This document shows positions 17,207 to 25,397 of a stretch of DNA of 44,794 nt, in pieces. A program made the translations under genes and the position numbers. A model generated the notes under the pieces. That model ran no database searches and was not told the origin of the DNA. It saw only the letters and a list, made by a program, of their open reading frames with translations. Origin of the DNA: Prevotellaceae bacterium UBA2448 (GTDB lineage Bacteria; Bacteroidota; Bacteroidia; Bacteroidales; Bacteroidaceae); the NCBI GenBank assembly GCA_002342585.1, contig DDQG01000015.1, positions 89,956 to 134,749 of the forward strand, in the 5' to 3' direction. Every line of letters starts with the position of its first letter. The stretch's first letter is position 1.

Positions 17207-18763
17207 TTAATTATCCAACTGTACAGCCTTACTTACTGTTGTTCCATCAGGCATCTTACCCCATATCCAAAGGGTTTGGTCATCAGAAGTCTGTGCTTCC
17301 TTGAATGCAGCTTCTACATCTGTAGTGTTCTTGATACTTCTGCCGTTTATCTTAAGGATGATGAGATTCTTTGGAATACCTGCAGACTTGAATTTGCCGT
17401 TCTTCACATCCTTAACCATCACACCACCCTGGATGCCGAGGTTCTTCTTCAGTCCGTCCGGTACTTCCTTGAATTCAGCTCCGAGCACATCCATAGTCTG
17501 AGCTTTTGCAATCTTAGTATTACCCTTTGAGTTGCGGAATGTGATTGTAGCAGACTTTTCTTTCTTATCGCGGATGAAGCCTATTTGTGTCTTGTCACCA
17601 GGATGATACTTAGCAGTAGCTTCCTGTAGTTCAGACATCTTAGTAATGTTCTTTCCTCCGAGCGAAGTGATGATATCACCTTCTTTGATGCCTGCCTCAG
17701 CAGCAGCTCCGTCTTCAGGTACCTCAGCTACATACACACCTTCGTTTGTTCCGAAATCAGCCTTGAATTTCTCATCCTTTGCCTTTTGCGATTCAATATA
17801 ATCATGCAAAGTCATACCCTTGATGCCAATCAAAGCTTTCTGTACCTGTCCGTAGTTCTTCAGGTCATCAACAACTTTTGTCATGATACTTACAGGTATA
17901 GCAAAACCATAACCAGCAAACGAACCAGTCTGACTGTACAACATTGCATTGATACCTACAAGTTCTCCCTTTGAGTTAACCAATGCACCACCTGAATTAC
18001 CTTTGTTTATGGCTGCATCAGTCTGGATGAAACTCTCAATTCCTCCTTGTGTGGCACCCAAACCACGAGACTTGGCACTAACAATTCCGGCTGTTACAGT
18101 ACTTGTCAGATTAAACGGATTACCTACTGCCAGCACCCACTCGCCAACTTTCAAAGCATCGCTATTTCCTATTGTCAGAGTTGGGAAACCACTTCCTTCA
18201 ATCTTTATAAGTGCTAAGTCTGTATCAGCATCCTTACCAATAAGTTTTGCAGAAAATTCCCTCTGGTCATTCAGTGTTACAGTAATTTCATTTGCCTGAG
18301 CAACTACGTGATTGTTTGTAACGATATAACCGTCAGACGAAATCAACACTCCACTACCTGCTGCTTCCTGCTTAGGAGTCTGTACTTGCCTGCGTTGAGT
18401 ACCACCTCCTCTACCAAAGAAATCACCGAAAAAGTCCTCAAATGGGTCGCGGTATTCTATGGTTTTCACTTCGCCACCCATTACAACTTTAATATATACT
18501 ACTGCATTACATGCTTTCTCAGCTGCGGCTGTCAAATCTACATAACCTCCAGCTGATGAACTTGATGAAGATGTAGTATAAACTTTCGAACTGCTTGAGC
18601 CTGATTCTCCATAGAGAGCCTTCTGTACCTCAGAAGTCACCATTGCCTTGTTCTCACTCTTCTGCGCTACAGATACCGCAAAGGCACCTGTCATTCCCGA
18701 AACCAATGCTATTACTGCAAGTGTTCCGTAAAAACGTTTTTTTCCTTGTGTCATAATATTCAT
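17207..18763 (-). CDS. degP: Periplasmic serine protease of the HtrA/DegP family
   Basis: A 518-residue periplasmic protease and chaperone that clears misfolded envelope proteins. An N-terminal signal or anchor segment (about residues 9-33) is followed by a Ser-rich linker (residues 55-72). The trypsin-like domain carries the triad H152 (TNNHVV), D182 (DTDLAL) and S257 (GNSGGAL). Two PDZ domains follow, at about 310-410 and 430-510. The length and domain plan match DegP/DegQ. Translation may start at MNIM (18763) or three codons later. There is a long intergenic region upstream shared with the beta-galactosidase gene; I could not identify a convincing degP promoter in it, so stress control by an alternative sigma factor is possible but not shown. 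Confidence 0.93.
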   Translation of the reverse strand: MNIMTQGKKRFYGTLAVIALVSGMTGAFAVSVAQKSENKAMVTSEVQKALYGESGSSSSKVYTTSSSSSSAGGYVDLTAAAEKACNAVVYIKVVMGGEVKTIEYRDPFEDFFGDFFGRGGGTQRRQVQTPKQEAAGSGVLISSDGYIVTNNHVVAQANEITVTLNDQREFSAKLIGKDADTDLALIKIEGSGFPTLTIGNSDALKVGEWVLAVGNPFNLTSTVTAGIVSAKSRGLGATQGGIESFIQTDAAINKGNSGGALVNSKGELVGINAMLYSQTGSFAGYGFAIPVSIMTKVVDDLKNYGQVQKALIGIKGMTLHDYIESQKAKDEKFKADFGTNEGVYVAEVPEDGAAAEAGIKEGDIITSLGGKNITKMSELQEATAKYHPGDKTQIGFIRDKKEKSATITFRNSKGNTKIAKAQTMDVLGAEFKEVPDGLKKNLGIQGGVMVKDVKNGKFKSAGIPKNLIILKINGRSIKNTTDVEAAFKEAQTSDDQTLWIWGKMPDGTTVSKAVQLDN

Positions 18764-19076
18764 TTTTTTAATCTGTTATTTTATCTGATAAAAAAGAAAA
18801 CTCACTATCTTTAAATGTTAAAATGGGTGTTTTCTTTAACTTTCTGCGTTAAAATTACAGCCGCCCCGAAAACTGACAAAATATTTTAGGCAAAAAAACA
18901 TCAGCAATTCCAAATGTTTAACATTTCAAACTTACTGATTAACGTAGCTTAAATGATAAGTTTTTAAATTTCACAAATTGAAACACTCACAAAATGTTAA
19001 AATCCGAATGTTTTGCACCCACACTCTTTGTTGTCAGAGAAAAAAATTCTAACTTCGCCTTGAAAACATATTTATA
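18764..19076. other. 313-base divergent intergenic region
   Basis: This AT-rich gap separates degP (minus) and the GH35 gene (plus). It holds the plus-strand promoter at 19027-19057. I see no ORF, tRNA or strong hairpin. A run of TTAAAATG/ATGTTAAA-like words occurs several times, but without clear symmetry. No convincing promoter for degP was found. Confidence 0.6.
19027..19057 (+). promoter_or_regulatory. Promoter of the GH35-uxaC operon
   Basis: TTTG at 19027-19030 and TAACTTCG at 19050-19057 are separated by 19 bases, fitting the Bacteroidetes -33/-7 pattern with one mismatch in the -7 box. The ATG at 19077 lies 19 bases further down. No operator symmetry is obvious around it. Confidence 0.6.
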
Positions 19077-21443
19077 ATGTATATTACCATGAGAAAATTA
19101 CTCTTCTTAACTTTCTATCTTTCTTTGTTCTTCTGTACACCAGTCATAGCAAAGACAACTCCAGGTACATTTACTGCCGGTAAAGGCACATTCCTGCTTA
19201 ATGGCAAACCATTTGTAATAAAAGCAGCAGAAATCCACTACCCTCGTATTCCTCAGGCTTATTGGGAACATCGTATTAAAATGTGTAAGGCACTTGGTAT
19301 GAATACTATCTGCATCTACATTTTTTGGAACATCCACGAACAACAGGAAGGTGTGTTCGACTGGTCTGGAAATAATAATGTAGCTGAGTTCTGCCGTCTT
19401 GCACAAAAACACGGAATGTACGTTATTGTTCGCCCTGGTCCATATGTTTGTGCCGAATGGGAAATGGGCGGTCTGCCCTGGTGGTTACTGAAGAAGAAAG
19501 ACATTCGTCTTCGCGAACAAGATCCTTATTTCATGGAACGAGTAAAGATATTCGAACAGGAAGTAGGAAAGCAACTTGCTCCACTTACTATACAAAATGG
19601 TGGTCCAATCATCATGGTTCAGGTAGAAAATGAATACGGTTCTTACGGTAAGGATAAACCATACGTAAGTGAAATTCGCGATTGCCTGCGTTCTGTTGGT
19701 TTCGATAAAATTACACTTTTCCAATGCGACTGGTCTAGCAATTTCCTCAACAACGGACTTGATGACCTTGTATGGACAATGAACTTCGGTACTGGCGCTA
19801 ACATCGACGACCAGTTCCGCAAACTAAAGGAAGTTCGTCCCGATGCACCCCTTATGTGTTCTGAGTTTTGGAGCGGTTGGTTCGATAAATGGGGCGGAAA
19901 ACATGAAACTCGTGATTCAAAAGCTATGGTTAGCGGTCTTAAGGAAATGCTTGACAAGAACATCTCTTTCTCTCTATACATGACACACGGAGGTACATCT
20001 TTCGGTCATTGGGCTGGTGCTAACTCTCCAGGTTTTGCACCAGACGTAACCAGCTACGACTATGATGCTCCTATTAACGAATACGGACAAGCAACTCCCA
20101 AATATACAGAACTGCGTGAAATGCTTCAGAAGTATTCAGACAAAAAACTCCCCTCTGTTCCAAAGCCAATTCCTGTAACTACAATTCCTGCATTCAACTT
20201 CACAGAGTTTGCTCCTCTCTTTGAAAATCTTCCTGCTGCAATTGAAACTACTGATATAAAAACTATGGAAGAATTTAACCAAGGATGGGGTTCTATCCTC
20301 TATTGTACTACTCTTCCTGGCATTCATAAACCTTCAAAACTTCATATACCTGGCGGTCACGACTACGTACAGGTATTTATCGACGGAAAATATATTGGTG
20401 CTCTTGATCGTCGTAATGGTGACAAGGATATTGTCCTGCCGTCAGTCCGTCGCGGTTCTCACCTCGAACTACTTGTTGAAGCTATGGGGCGTATCAATTT
20501 CGGACGCGCCATCAAAGACTTCAAGGGAATTGAAGGAAAAGTAGAACTGACAATTACTTTAGAAGGTAATGAATTTACTGCCAATTTGAAGAACTGGCGT
20601 ACACACCTCATTCCTGATTCATACGAACAGACACAGAAACAGGTTTACAAACCTCTGCTCACAACAAATCCTCGTTTCCGTGGCGACCGCATCCCTGGTT
20701 ACTACAAAGCTACATTCCGTATAAAGAAACCTGCTGATACATTCCTTAATTTTGAAACCTTCGGTAAGGGTCTTGTATATGTGAATGGGTATGCACTAGG
20801 CCGCATCTGGGAGATTGGTCCTCAACAAACTCTCTACTGTCCTGGATGCTGGTTAAAGAAAGGTGAAAACGAAATAATTGTTCTCGATATTATAGGTCCT
20901 AACGAAGCAAAGAGTGAAGGTCTAGATCATCCTATCATCGACAAATTACAGAAGTCTGAACCTCCTATCCACCGCAAGCCAGGTGAGAATCTCAAACTCG
21001 ATGGAGAAACACCCGTTGCTGTCGGACAGTTTCAAGCAGGCAACGGATGGCAGGAAATAAAGTTCTCTGCTCCACAGACTGGACGTTATGTATGTCTCGA
21101 AGCACTCAATAACCACAATGGTGATGAATATGCATGCATCGCAGAACTCTACCTTCTCGACGAAAAAGGTGAACGTCTCAGTCGTGAACCTTGGAGAATA
21201 TCCTATGCCGATTCAGAAAACATCACATCCGGCAATCAGGCAGGTGACAAGATCTACGACCTGCAAGAAAGCACCTACTGGTCAACAGTCAAAGGTGTTC
21301 AGTTCCCGCACCAGATTATCATTGACCTCGGAAGGGTTCGCACCATCACAGCTCTTCAATATCTTCCACGAATGGAATCCACCATTCCTGGGGCTATCAA
21401 AGACTACCGCATTTTTGTAAAAAAAGACAAATTCAAACTATAA
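19077..21443 (+). CDS. GH35 beta-galactosidase with C-terminal discoidin-like domain
   Basis: A 788-residue exported glycoside hydrolase removing terminal beta-galactose, for example from pectic galactan or host glycans. The catalytic TIM barrel begins near residue 35. The acid/base is E186 in VQVENEYG and the nucleophile is E263 in CSEFWSGW. Beta-sandwich domains follow, with the typical FVNGYALGR-like sequence (VYVNGYALGRIWEIGPQ, about residues 565-580). The last 120 residues resemble an F5/8 type C (discoidin) carbohydrate-binding domain (WSTVKG, IDLG). Either the ATG at 19077 or the one at 19089 gives a signal peptide; MRKLLF from 19089 looks more standard. uxaC follows after 20 bases, suggesting a joint role in pectin-derived sugar use. 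Confidence 0.93.
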   Translation: MYITMRKLLFLTFYLSLFFCTPVIAKTTPGTFTAGKGTFLLNGKPFVIKAAEIHYPRIPQAYWEHRIKMCKALGMNTICIYIFWNIHEQQEGVFDWSGNNNVAEFCRLAQKHGMYVIVRPGPYVCAEWEMGGLPWWLLKKKDIRLREQDPYFMERVKIFEQEVGKQLAPLTIQNGGPIIMVQVENEYGSYGKDKPYVSEIRDCLRSVGFDKITLFQCDWSSNFLNNGLDDLVWTMNFGTGANIDDQFRKLKEVRPDAPLMCSEFWSGWFDKWGGKHETRDSKAMVSGLKEMLDKNISFSLYMTHGGTSFGHWAGANSPGFAPDVTSYDYDAPINEYGQATPKYTELREMLQKYSDKKLPSVPKPIPVTTIPAFNFTEFAPLFENLPAAIETTDIKTMEEFNQGWGSILYCTTLPGIHKPSKLHIPGGHDYVQVFIDGKYIGALDRRNGDKDIVLPSVRRGSHLELLVEAMGRINFGRAIKDFKGIEGKVELTITLEGNEFTANLKNWRTHLIPDSYEQTQKQVYKPLLTTNPRFRGDRIPGYYKATFRIKKPADTFLNFETFGKGLVYVNGYALGRIWEIGPQQTLYCPGCWLKKGENEIIVLDIIGPNEAKSEGLDHPIIDKLQKSEPPIHRKPGENLKLDGETPVAVGQFQAGNGWQEIKFSAPQTGRYVCLEALNNHNGDEYACIAELYLLDEKGERLSREPWRISYADSENITSGNQAGDKIYDLQESTYWSTVKGVQFPHQIIIDLGRVRTITALQYLPRMESTIPGAIKDYRIFVKKDKFKL

Positions 21444-21463
21444 CCAAAAAAACTATATAAAGT

Positions 21464-22882
21464 ATGAAGAAATTCATGGACGACGACTTTCTGTTGCAAA
21501 CAGAAACCGCAAAAAAACTCTATCACGAGCACGCATCAAAGATGCCAATCATCGACTATCACTGCCATCTTATTCCTAAGATGGTAGCAGAAAACAAACG
21601 TTTCGACTCTATTGCACAAATCTGGCTCATGGGAGACCACTACAAGTGGCGTGCGATGCGTTCCAATGGTGTTGACGAGCGATTTTGTACAGGCAAGGAC
21701 ACATCCGACTGGGAGAAATTCGAGAAGTGGGCAGAGACTGTTCCTTACACATTCCGCAACCCGCTCTACCATTGGACACACCTTGAACTGAAAACTGCAT
21801 TTGGCATTACAGAAACACTCAATCCAAAGAATGCTCGTGAGATATACGACAAGTGTAACGATATAATCAAGAACGACCCTAAGTTCACACCACGTGGACT
21901 TATGGAACACTATAAAGTCGAAATCGTTTGTACTACTGACGATCCAGTTGATTCACTCCAATACCATAAACAAGTTGCAGCCGACCCAACTATGAAAACT
22001 CGCATGCTTCCTGCTTGGCGTCCTGATAAGGCTATGGCTGTAGAAGTACCAGCAAACTTCAAGTCTTACGTTGAACAACTCTCAAAGGCAAGTTGCAAAA
22101 ACATTAGTTCGTTTTCAGATTTTATTGATGCCCTGCAAAATCGTCACGACTTTTTCCAATCTATGGGATGCAAACTCTCTGACCACGGAATTGAAGAATT
22201 CTATGCAGAAGACTATACAGATGCAGAAATTTCATCAATCTTTAATAAAGTATATGGTGGCAAAGAACTCACACAAGAAGAAATCCTTAAGTTCAAGTCT
22301 GCTATGATGTACATCTTTGCTGTTCAAGATGCAGAAGCAGGATGGGCACAGCAATTCCACTATGGAGCAATTCGTGACAATAATACAAAGATGTTCCGTC
22401 AACTTGGTCCCGACACAGGTTTCGACTCAATTGGTGAATTCAATACGGCAAAGAAATGTTCTAAGTTCCTCAATCGTCTAAATATGGAAGGTAAACTTAC
22501 CAAGACCATTCTTTACAACCTTAACCCATGTGCCAACGAAGTGCTTGCAACAATGCTTGGCAACTTCCAAGACGGTTCATGTCCAGGTAAAATTCAATGG
22601 GGTTCCGGTTGGTGGTTCCTCGATCAGAAAGACGGTATGCAGAAACAGATGAACGCACTTTCCGTACTTGGACTCCTCAGTCGATTTGTAGGTATGCTTA
22701 CCGACAGTCGTTCATTCCTCTCTTATCCACGTCATGAATACTTCCGTCGTATCCTTTCTAACCTTATCGGCACAGATGTAGAAAATGGTGAAGTACCATG
22801 CACTGGTTTTGAAGGAGAACGTCTCAATCAAATGGTTGAGGATATATGCTACAATAACGCAAAGAACTATTTTAACTTCTAA
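21464..22882 (+). CDS. uxaC: Glucuronate/galacturonate isomerase
   Basis: This enzyme converts D-glucuronate to fructuronate and D-galacturonate to tagaturonate, the first step of hexuronate breakdown. The 472-residue length and sequence are typical: PIIDYHCHLIP near residue 30 with metal-binding histidines, WRAMRSNGV, HWTHLELKTAFGI and CTTDDPVDSLQYH. The protein is cytoplasmic. It lies 20 bases after the GH35 gene in the same operon. No other uronate genes (uxaA, uxaB, kdgK) are in the window. Confidence 0.96.
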   Translation: MKKFMDDDFLLQTETAKKLYHEHASKMPIIDYHCHLIPKMVAENKRFDSIAQIWLMGDHYKWRAMRSNGVDERFCTGKDTSDWEKFEKWAETVPYTFRNPLYHWTHLELKTAFGITETLNPKNAREIYDKCNDIIKNDPKFTPRGLMEHYKVEIVCTTDDPVDSLQYHKQVAADPTMKTRMLPAWRPDKAMAVEVPANFKSYVEQLSKASCKNISSFSDFIDALQNRHDFFQSMGCKLSDHGIEEFYAEDYTDAEISSIFNKVYGGKELTQEEILKFKSAMMYIFAVQDAEAGWAQQFHYGAIRDNNTKMFRQLGPDTGFDSIGEFNTAKKCSKFLNRLNMEGKLTKTILYNLNPCANEVLATMLGNFQDGSCPGKIQWGSGWWFLDQKDGMQKQMNALSVLGLLSRFVGMLTDSRSFLSYPRHEYFRRILSNLIGTDVENGEVPCTGFEGERLNQMVEDICYNNAKNYFNF

Positions 22883-22899
22883 TTTGAATACAATCTGTC

Positions 22900-23181
22900 G
22901 TGAATCATCCATTTCAGATTCAAATCTCAATACTTGGGCTGCAACATACCAATGCAGCCCAAGTACTTTCTGAATTTATTCAATCTATTCAGAAAAAATA
23001 TCCTGTAGAAATTACAGAAGAAATCTATACAAACTGCGCTCATACCCAAGCTAAAGTAATCCTTGCTATTCCCTTTTCTGAACGGGAAAACGTGCGTATC
23101 GACTTCAATATTTTCTCCTCTGAATTTGACTCGCTCCACCCCGACGAGTCTGCTACCTACTTCAAGATGGAAAGTGCATAA
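22900..23181 (+). CDS. Small ORF of unknown function
   Basis: This open frame of 93 codons starts with GTG, 17 bases after uxaC, and ends just before the next promoter. I do not recognise it. The predicted protein has an alternating beta-alpha-beta look (IQISILGL, then a helix with FIQSIQKKYP, then KVILAIPF and VRIDFNIF), as in small ferredoxin-like domains, and has no signal peptide. Against it being real: its 5' end spans a perfect 13-bp hairpin at 22931-22965 that could be the uxaC terminator, and there is no ATG. For it: the frame is full-length between uxaC and the promoter, and the amino acid composition is ordinary. Confidence 0.4.
   Translation: MNHPFQIQISILGLQHTNAAQVLSEFIQSIQKKYPVEITEEIYTNCAHTQAKVILAIPFSERENVRIDFNIFSSEFDSLHPDESATYFKMESA
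22931..22965 (+). terminator. 13-bp perfect hairpin after uxaC
   Basis: TACTTGGGCTGCA at 22931-22943 is the exact reverse complement of 22953-22965, with a nine-base loop. It begins 48 bases after the uxaC stop. Only a weak T-rich tract follows (CTTTCTG), so it may be a poor intrinsic terminator, an RNA-processing or stabilising hairpin, or a structure in the coding region of the small ORF that overlaps it. Confidence 0.5.
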
Positions 23182-23182
23182 A

Positions 23183-23214
23183 TTTGGTAATTTCAAAAAT
23201 AGTTCGTACCTTTG
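23183..23214 (+). promoter_or_regulatory. Promoter of the lysozyme-like gene
   Basis: TTTG at 23183-23186, a 20-base spacer and TACCTTTG at 23207-23214 followed by CA: a full match to the Bacteroidetes consensus. The leader to the ATG at 23268 is about 45 bases. Confidence 0.8.
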
Positions 23215-23267
23215 CAGCGAAAATAAGATTTCAGGATAGGATAACTAAGAAAGGTATTAAAGGAAAC

Positions 23268-23702
23268 ATGAAGAAACTAATTACATTATTCATATTATTT
23301 GCGGTAGTACAAATTAGACTATCAGCTGCAGACCTGAACCTTGAGAAGAAATGGGCACAGGTTATCTATGCCATCTCTCGTGTTGAGAGCGAGGGAAATC
23401 CTAAAGCTGTGAGCAAATGTGGTCGTTATGTAGGCTACTTGCAGATATCACAGATTCTCGTTCGCGAATGCAACCGCATCATCGGCAAACAAGAATTTAC
23501 CTATGCCGATCGCTACGACAAACAGAAAAGCATAGATATGTTCATCACATACATGGAACGCTTCAATCCAGAAGGCAACATAGAAAAAGCAATACGTCTT
23601 TGGAACTCAGGTGATCTCAACTGTATGAATCACAAAGCATCTACCGATGGTTACTATCGTCGAGTGATGAACAAATTCTCAGTTCAAGCTACAATGGAAT
23701 AA
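23268..23702 (+). CDS. Small secreted lysozyme-like (SLT-type) protein
   Basis: The ATG at 23268 gives a 144-residue protein with a signal peptide of about 20 residues (MKKLITLFILFAVVQ, cleaved near LSA-AD). The mature part resembles a minimal soluble lytic transglycosylase: ISRVESEGNP with E40 at the catalytic position, GRYVGYLQIS in place of the G-MQ(I/L) motif, and RLWNSG in place of AYNAG. It would cut peptidoglycan glycan strands in the periplasm. It has its own strong promoter and terminator, so it is a single-gene unit. A longer frame from 23184 is rejected because it would begin inside the promoter. Activity is inferred from the motifs only. Confidence 0.7.
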   Translation: MKKLITLFILFAVVQIRLSAADLNLEKKWAQVIYAISRVESEGNPKAVSKCGRYVGYLQISQILVRECNRIIGKQEFTYADRYDKQKSIDMFITYMERFNPEGNIEKAIRLWNSGDLNCMNHKASTDGYYRRVMNKFSVQATME

Positions 23703-23726
23703 AAAATTATAAGATTTCAAAAATAA

Positions 23727-23759
23727 AAGAGGAGACACAAATCTCCTCTTTATTTTTTC
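23727..23759. terminator. Bidirectional intrinsic terminator
   Basis: AAAGAGGAGA at 23727-23736 pairs with TCTCCTCTTT at 23743-23752 around a six-base loop, followed by ATTTTTT. A-runs on the other side make it work for the minus strand too. It sits between the convergent lysozyme-like gene and the gene at 23781-24260. Confidence 0.9.
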
Positions 23760-23780
23760 TATAATCAATAAAATAGTAAT

Positions 23781-24260
23781 CTATTTTAAAACTCTCTTTG
23801 CTATAGTCTCTGCCTGATCATAAGCTGCAGACCAATCGGTATTCAGAGAGAAAGGCAGCAACGAACCAGCACCTCCATCAACGAGTGGTGATTCATTCAG
23901 AAAAAGTGGATGGGCAAACGATGCAGAAGTAAAACAACGGATAATCTCATCTTTCTTAGCAGGAGAAATTTTCTCACCTTTAGCAGCAAACTCACGAAAA
24001 TCATCTATGAATGACTCCATATTCACAGCTTGCAAATCAAGCAATCTCATATCATTATCTCTACCCTCCTTCTTGCAAACATTCATTATATAATTTAGAG
24101 CATTCAACTTATACTGACTTACCGTCTTCTCCTCTACATCTTTTGTTGTGGCTACAACATTTTGGGCTTTATCATACACAGCTTGATAAAGAGTCTGTGC
24201 ACACAACCTTCCTGTACACATTACCCAAATAGATAATGCAGAAAAAAGTAGACGTTTCAT
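23781..24260 (-). CDS. Periplasmic protein of unknown function
   Basis: A 159-residue protein starting at ATG 24260, two bases after the prs stop (TAA, then T). Residues 1-22 form a signal peptide (MKRLLFSALSIWVM, cleavage near LCAQT). The mature part is mostly alpha-helical and Lys/Asp-rich, and ends with a conserved-looking segment containing HPLFL and DWSAAYDQAE. I do not recognise the family; it resembles short periplasmic unknowns common in Bacteroidales. An earlier ATG at 24281, inside prs, is less likely. It shares a transcript with prs but has no evident functional link to it. Confidence 0.65.
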   Translation of the reverse strand: MKRLLFSALSIWVMCTGRLCAQTLYQAVYDKAQNVVATTKDVEEKTVSQYKLNALNYIMNVCKKEGRDNDMRLLDLQAVNMESFIDDFREFAAKGEKISPAKKDEIIRCFTSASFAHPLFLNESPLVDGGAGSLLPFSLNTDWSAAYDQAETIAKRVLK

Positions 24261-24261
24261 A

Positions 24262-25200
24262 TTAGAAGTCAAATTCTTCACTTACACTTTCGTCTCTCAA
24301 CACTCGATCGATAGCACGAGCAAACATATCAGCAACAGACAATTGCTTCACCTTACCACAATCCTTATCATAAGGAATAGAATCAGTGAACACAATCTCT
24401 TCAAGAGCTGATTTCTGTACTCTCTCGCTTGCAGGACCTGACATCACGCAGTGACTAGCAACAGCACGCACACTATTTGCACCAGCCTTAATCATCTCGT
24501 CAGCAGCGCGAGTAATCGTTCCAGCAGTATCTACCATATCATCTACCAGTACCACATCCTTACCTTTCACATCACCAATAATCTGGATAGATTCAACTTC
24601 ATTAGCACGAGCTCGAGTCTTATTACAGAGTACGAGCGGAGCCTTTAGACGTTTAGAGAATAGTGCAGCACGCTTCGAACCACCTACGTCAGGAGTTGCA
24701 ATTACTAAATTAGGCAAATTCAGTGAAGCTATATACGGAATACAAATGAGAGAACCATATAAGTGGTCAACAGGCACATCGAAGAAACCTTGAATCTGGT
24801 CTGCGTGAAGATCCATAGTAATCAGACGATCAATTCCTGCCACACTCAGCAAATCAGCAACCAACTTAGCACCAATGCTCACACGTGGTTTATCCTTTCT
24901 GTCCTGTCGTGCCCAACCGAAGTAAGGTATTACAGCTATAATCTTTCTAGCACTTGCACGTTTAGCAGCATCAATCATCAGCAACAACTCCATCAGATTA
25001 TCACTATTAGGAAATGTTGACTGCACGAGATATACATCACGTCCTCGGATAGATTCCTCAAACGAAACTGCAAACTCACCATCAGCAAAATGAGTAATAA
25101 TCAGATTACCCAATTTGCATCCTAAACTCTCACAAATACGTTCTGCGAGATACCTCGACTTAGTACCTGAAAATACCTTAAAAGGTCTTCTTTCGTTCAT
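24262..25200 (-). CDS. prs: Ribose-phosphate pyrophosphokinase
   Basis: This enzyme makes PRPP from ribose 5-phosphate and ATP for nucleotide, histidine and tryptophan synthesis. The 312-residue length is standard for class I enzymes. Key motifs are DLHADQIQGFFDVPVDHL (metal/ATP region), ATPDVGGSKRA (flexible loop with catalytic Lys/Arg) and the PRPP-binding loop VLVDDMVDTAGT. Cytoplasmic. The promoter lies at 25230-25237, and the downstream periplasmic gene begins two bases after its stop. Confidence 0.97.
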   Translation of the reverse strand: MNERRPFKVFSGTKSRYLAERICESLGCKLGNLIITHFADGEFAVSFEESIRGRDVYLVQSTFPNSDNLMELLLMIDAAKRASARKIIAVIPYFGWARQDRKDKPRVSIGAKLVADLLSVAGIDRLITMDLHADQIQGFFDVPVDHLYGSLICIPYIASLNLPNLVIATPDVGGSKRAALFSKRLKAPLVLCNKTRARANEVESIQIIGDVKGKDVVLVDDMVDTAGTITRAADEMIKAGANSVRAVASHCVMSGPASERVQKSALEEIVFTDSIPYDKDCGKVKQLSVADMFARAIDRVLRDESVSEEFDF

Positions 25201-25229
25201 TTTAATATTGTATTAATACATTTATGCTG

Positions 25230-25237
25230 CGAAGGTA
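25230..25237 (-). promoter_or_regulatory. -7 box of the prs promoter
   Basis: The minus strand reads TACCTTCG followed by CA, one mismatch from TAnnTTTG, 29 bases before the prs ATG. A TTTG lies 16 bases upstream and an ATTG 20 bases upstream; the latter fits the spacing better. Confidence 0.6.
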
Positions 25238-25364
25238 CATGATTTTTTTTATTCAAACAATATTTCTTTCTTTTAAATTGTAAGAGACTGCAACCTGTTT
25301 TTTCAAAAGTTTAATATGTCAACAAAAAATATGCTAAATATATTAATTTCTCTCTAAAAATGTG

Positions 25365-25372
25365 TACCTTCG
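25365..25372 (+). promoter_or_regulatory. -7 box for the DUF1015 operon
   Basis: TACCTTCG followed by CA, the same octamer as in the prs promoter, lies 25 bases before the ATG at 25398. No TTTG is present at the right -33 distance. It supports the ATG at 25398 over in-frame codons upstream. Confidence 0.55.
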
Positions 25373-25397
25373 CAACATATTTATAACAATAAGTATT

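Noticed and set aside
25209..25220. 12-bp palindrome TGTATTAATACA in the prs leader
   Set aside because: Short AT-rich palindromes are common in such leaders, and no second copy or known operator matches.
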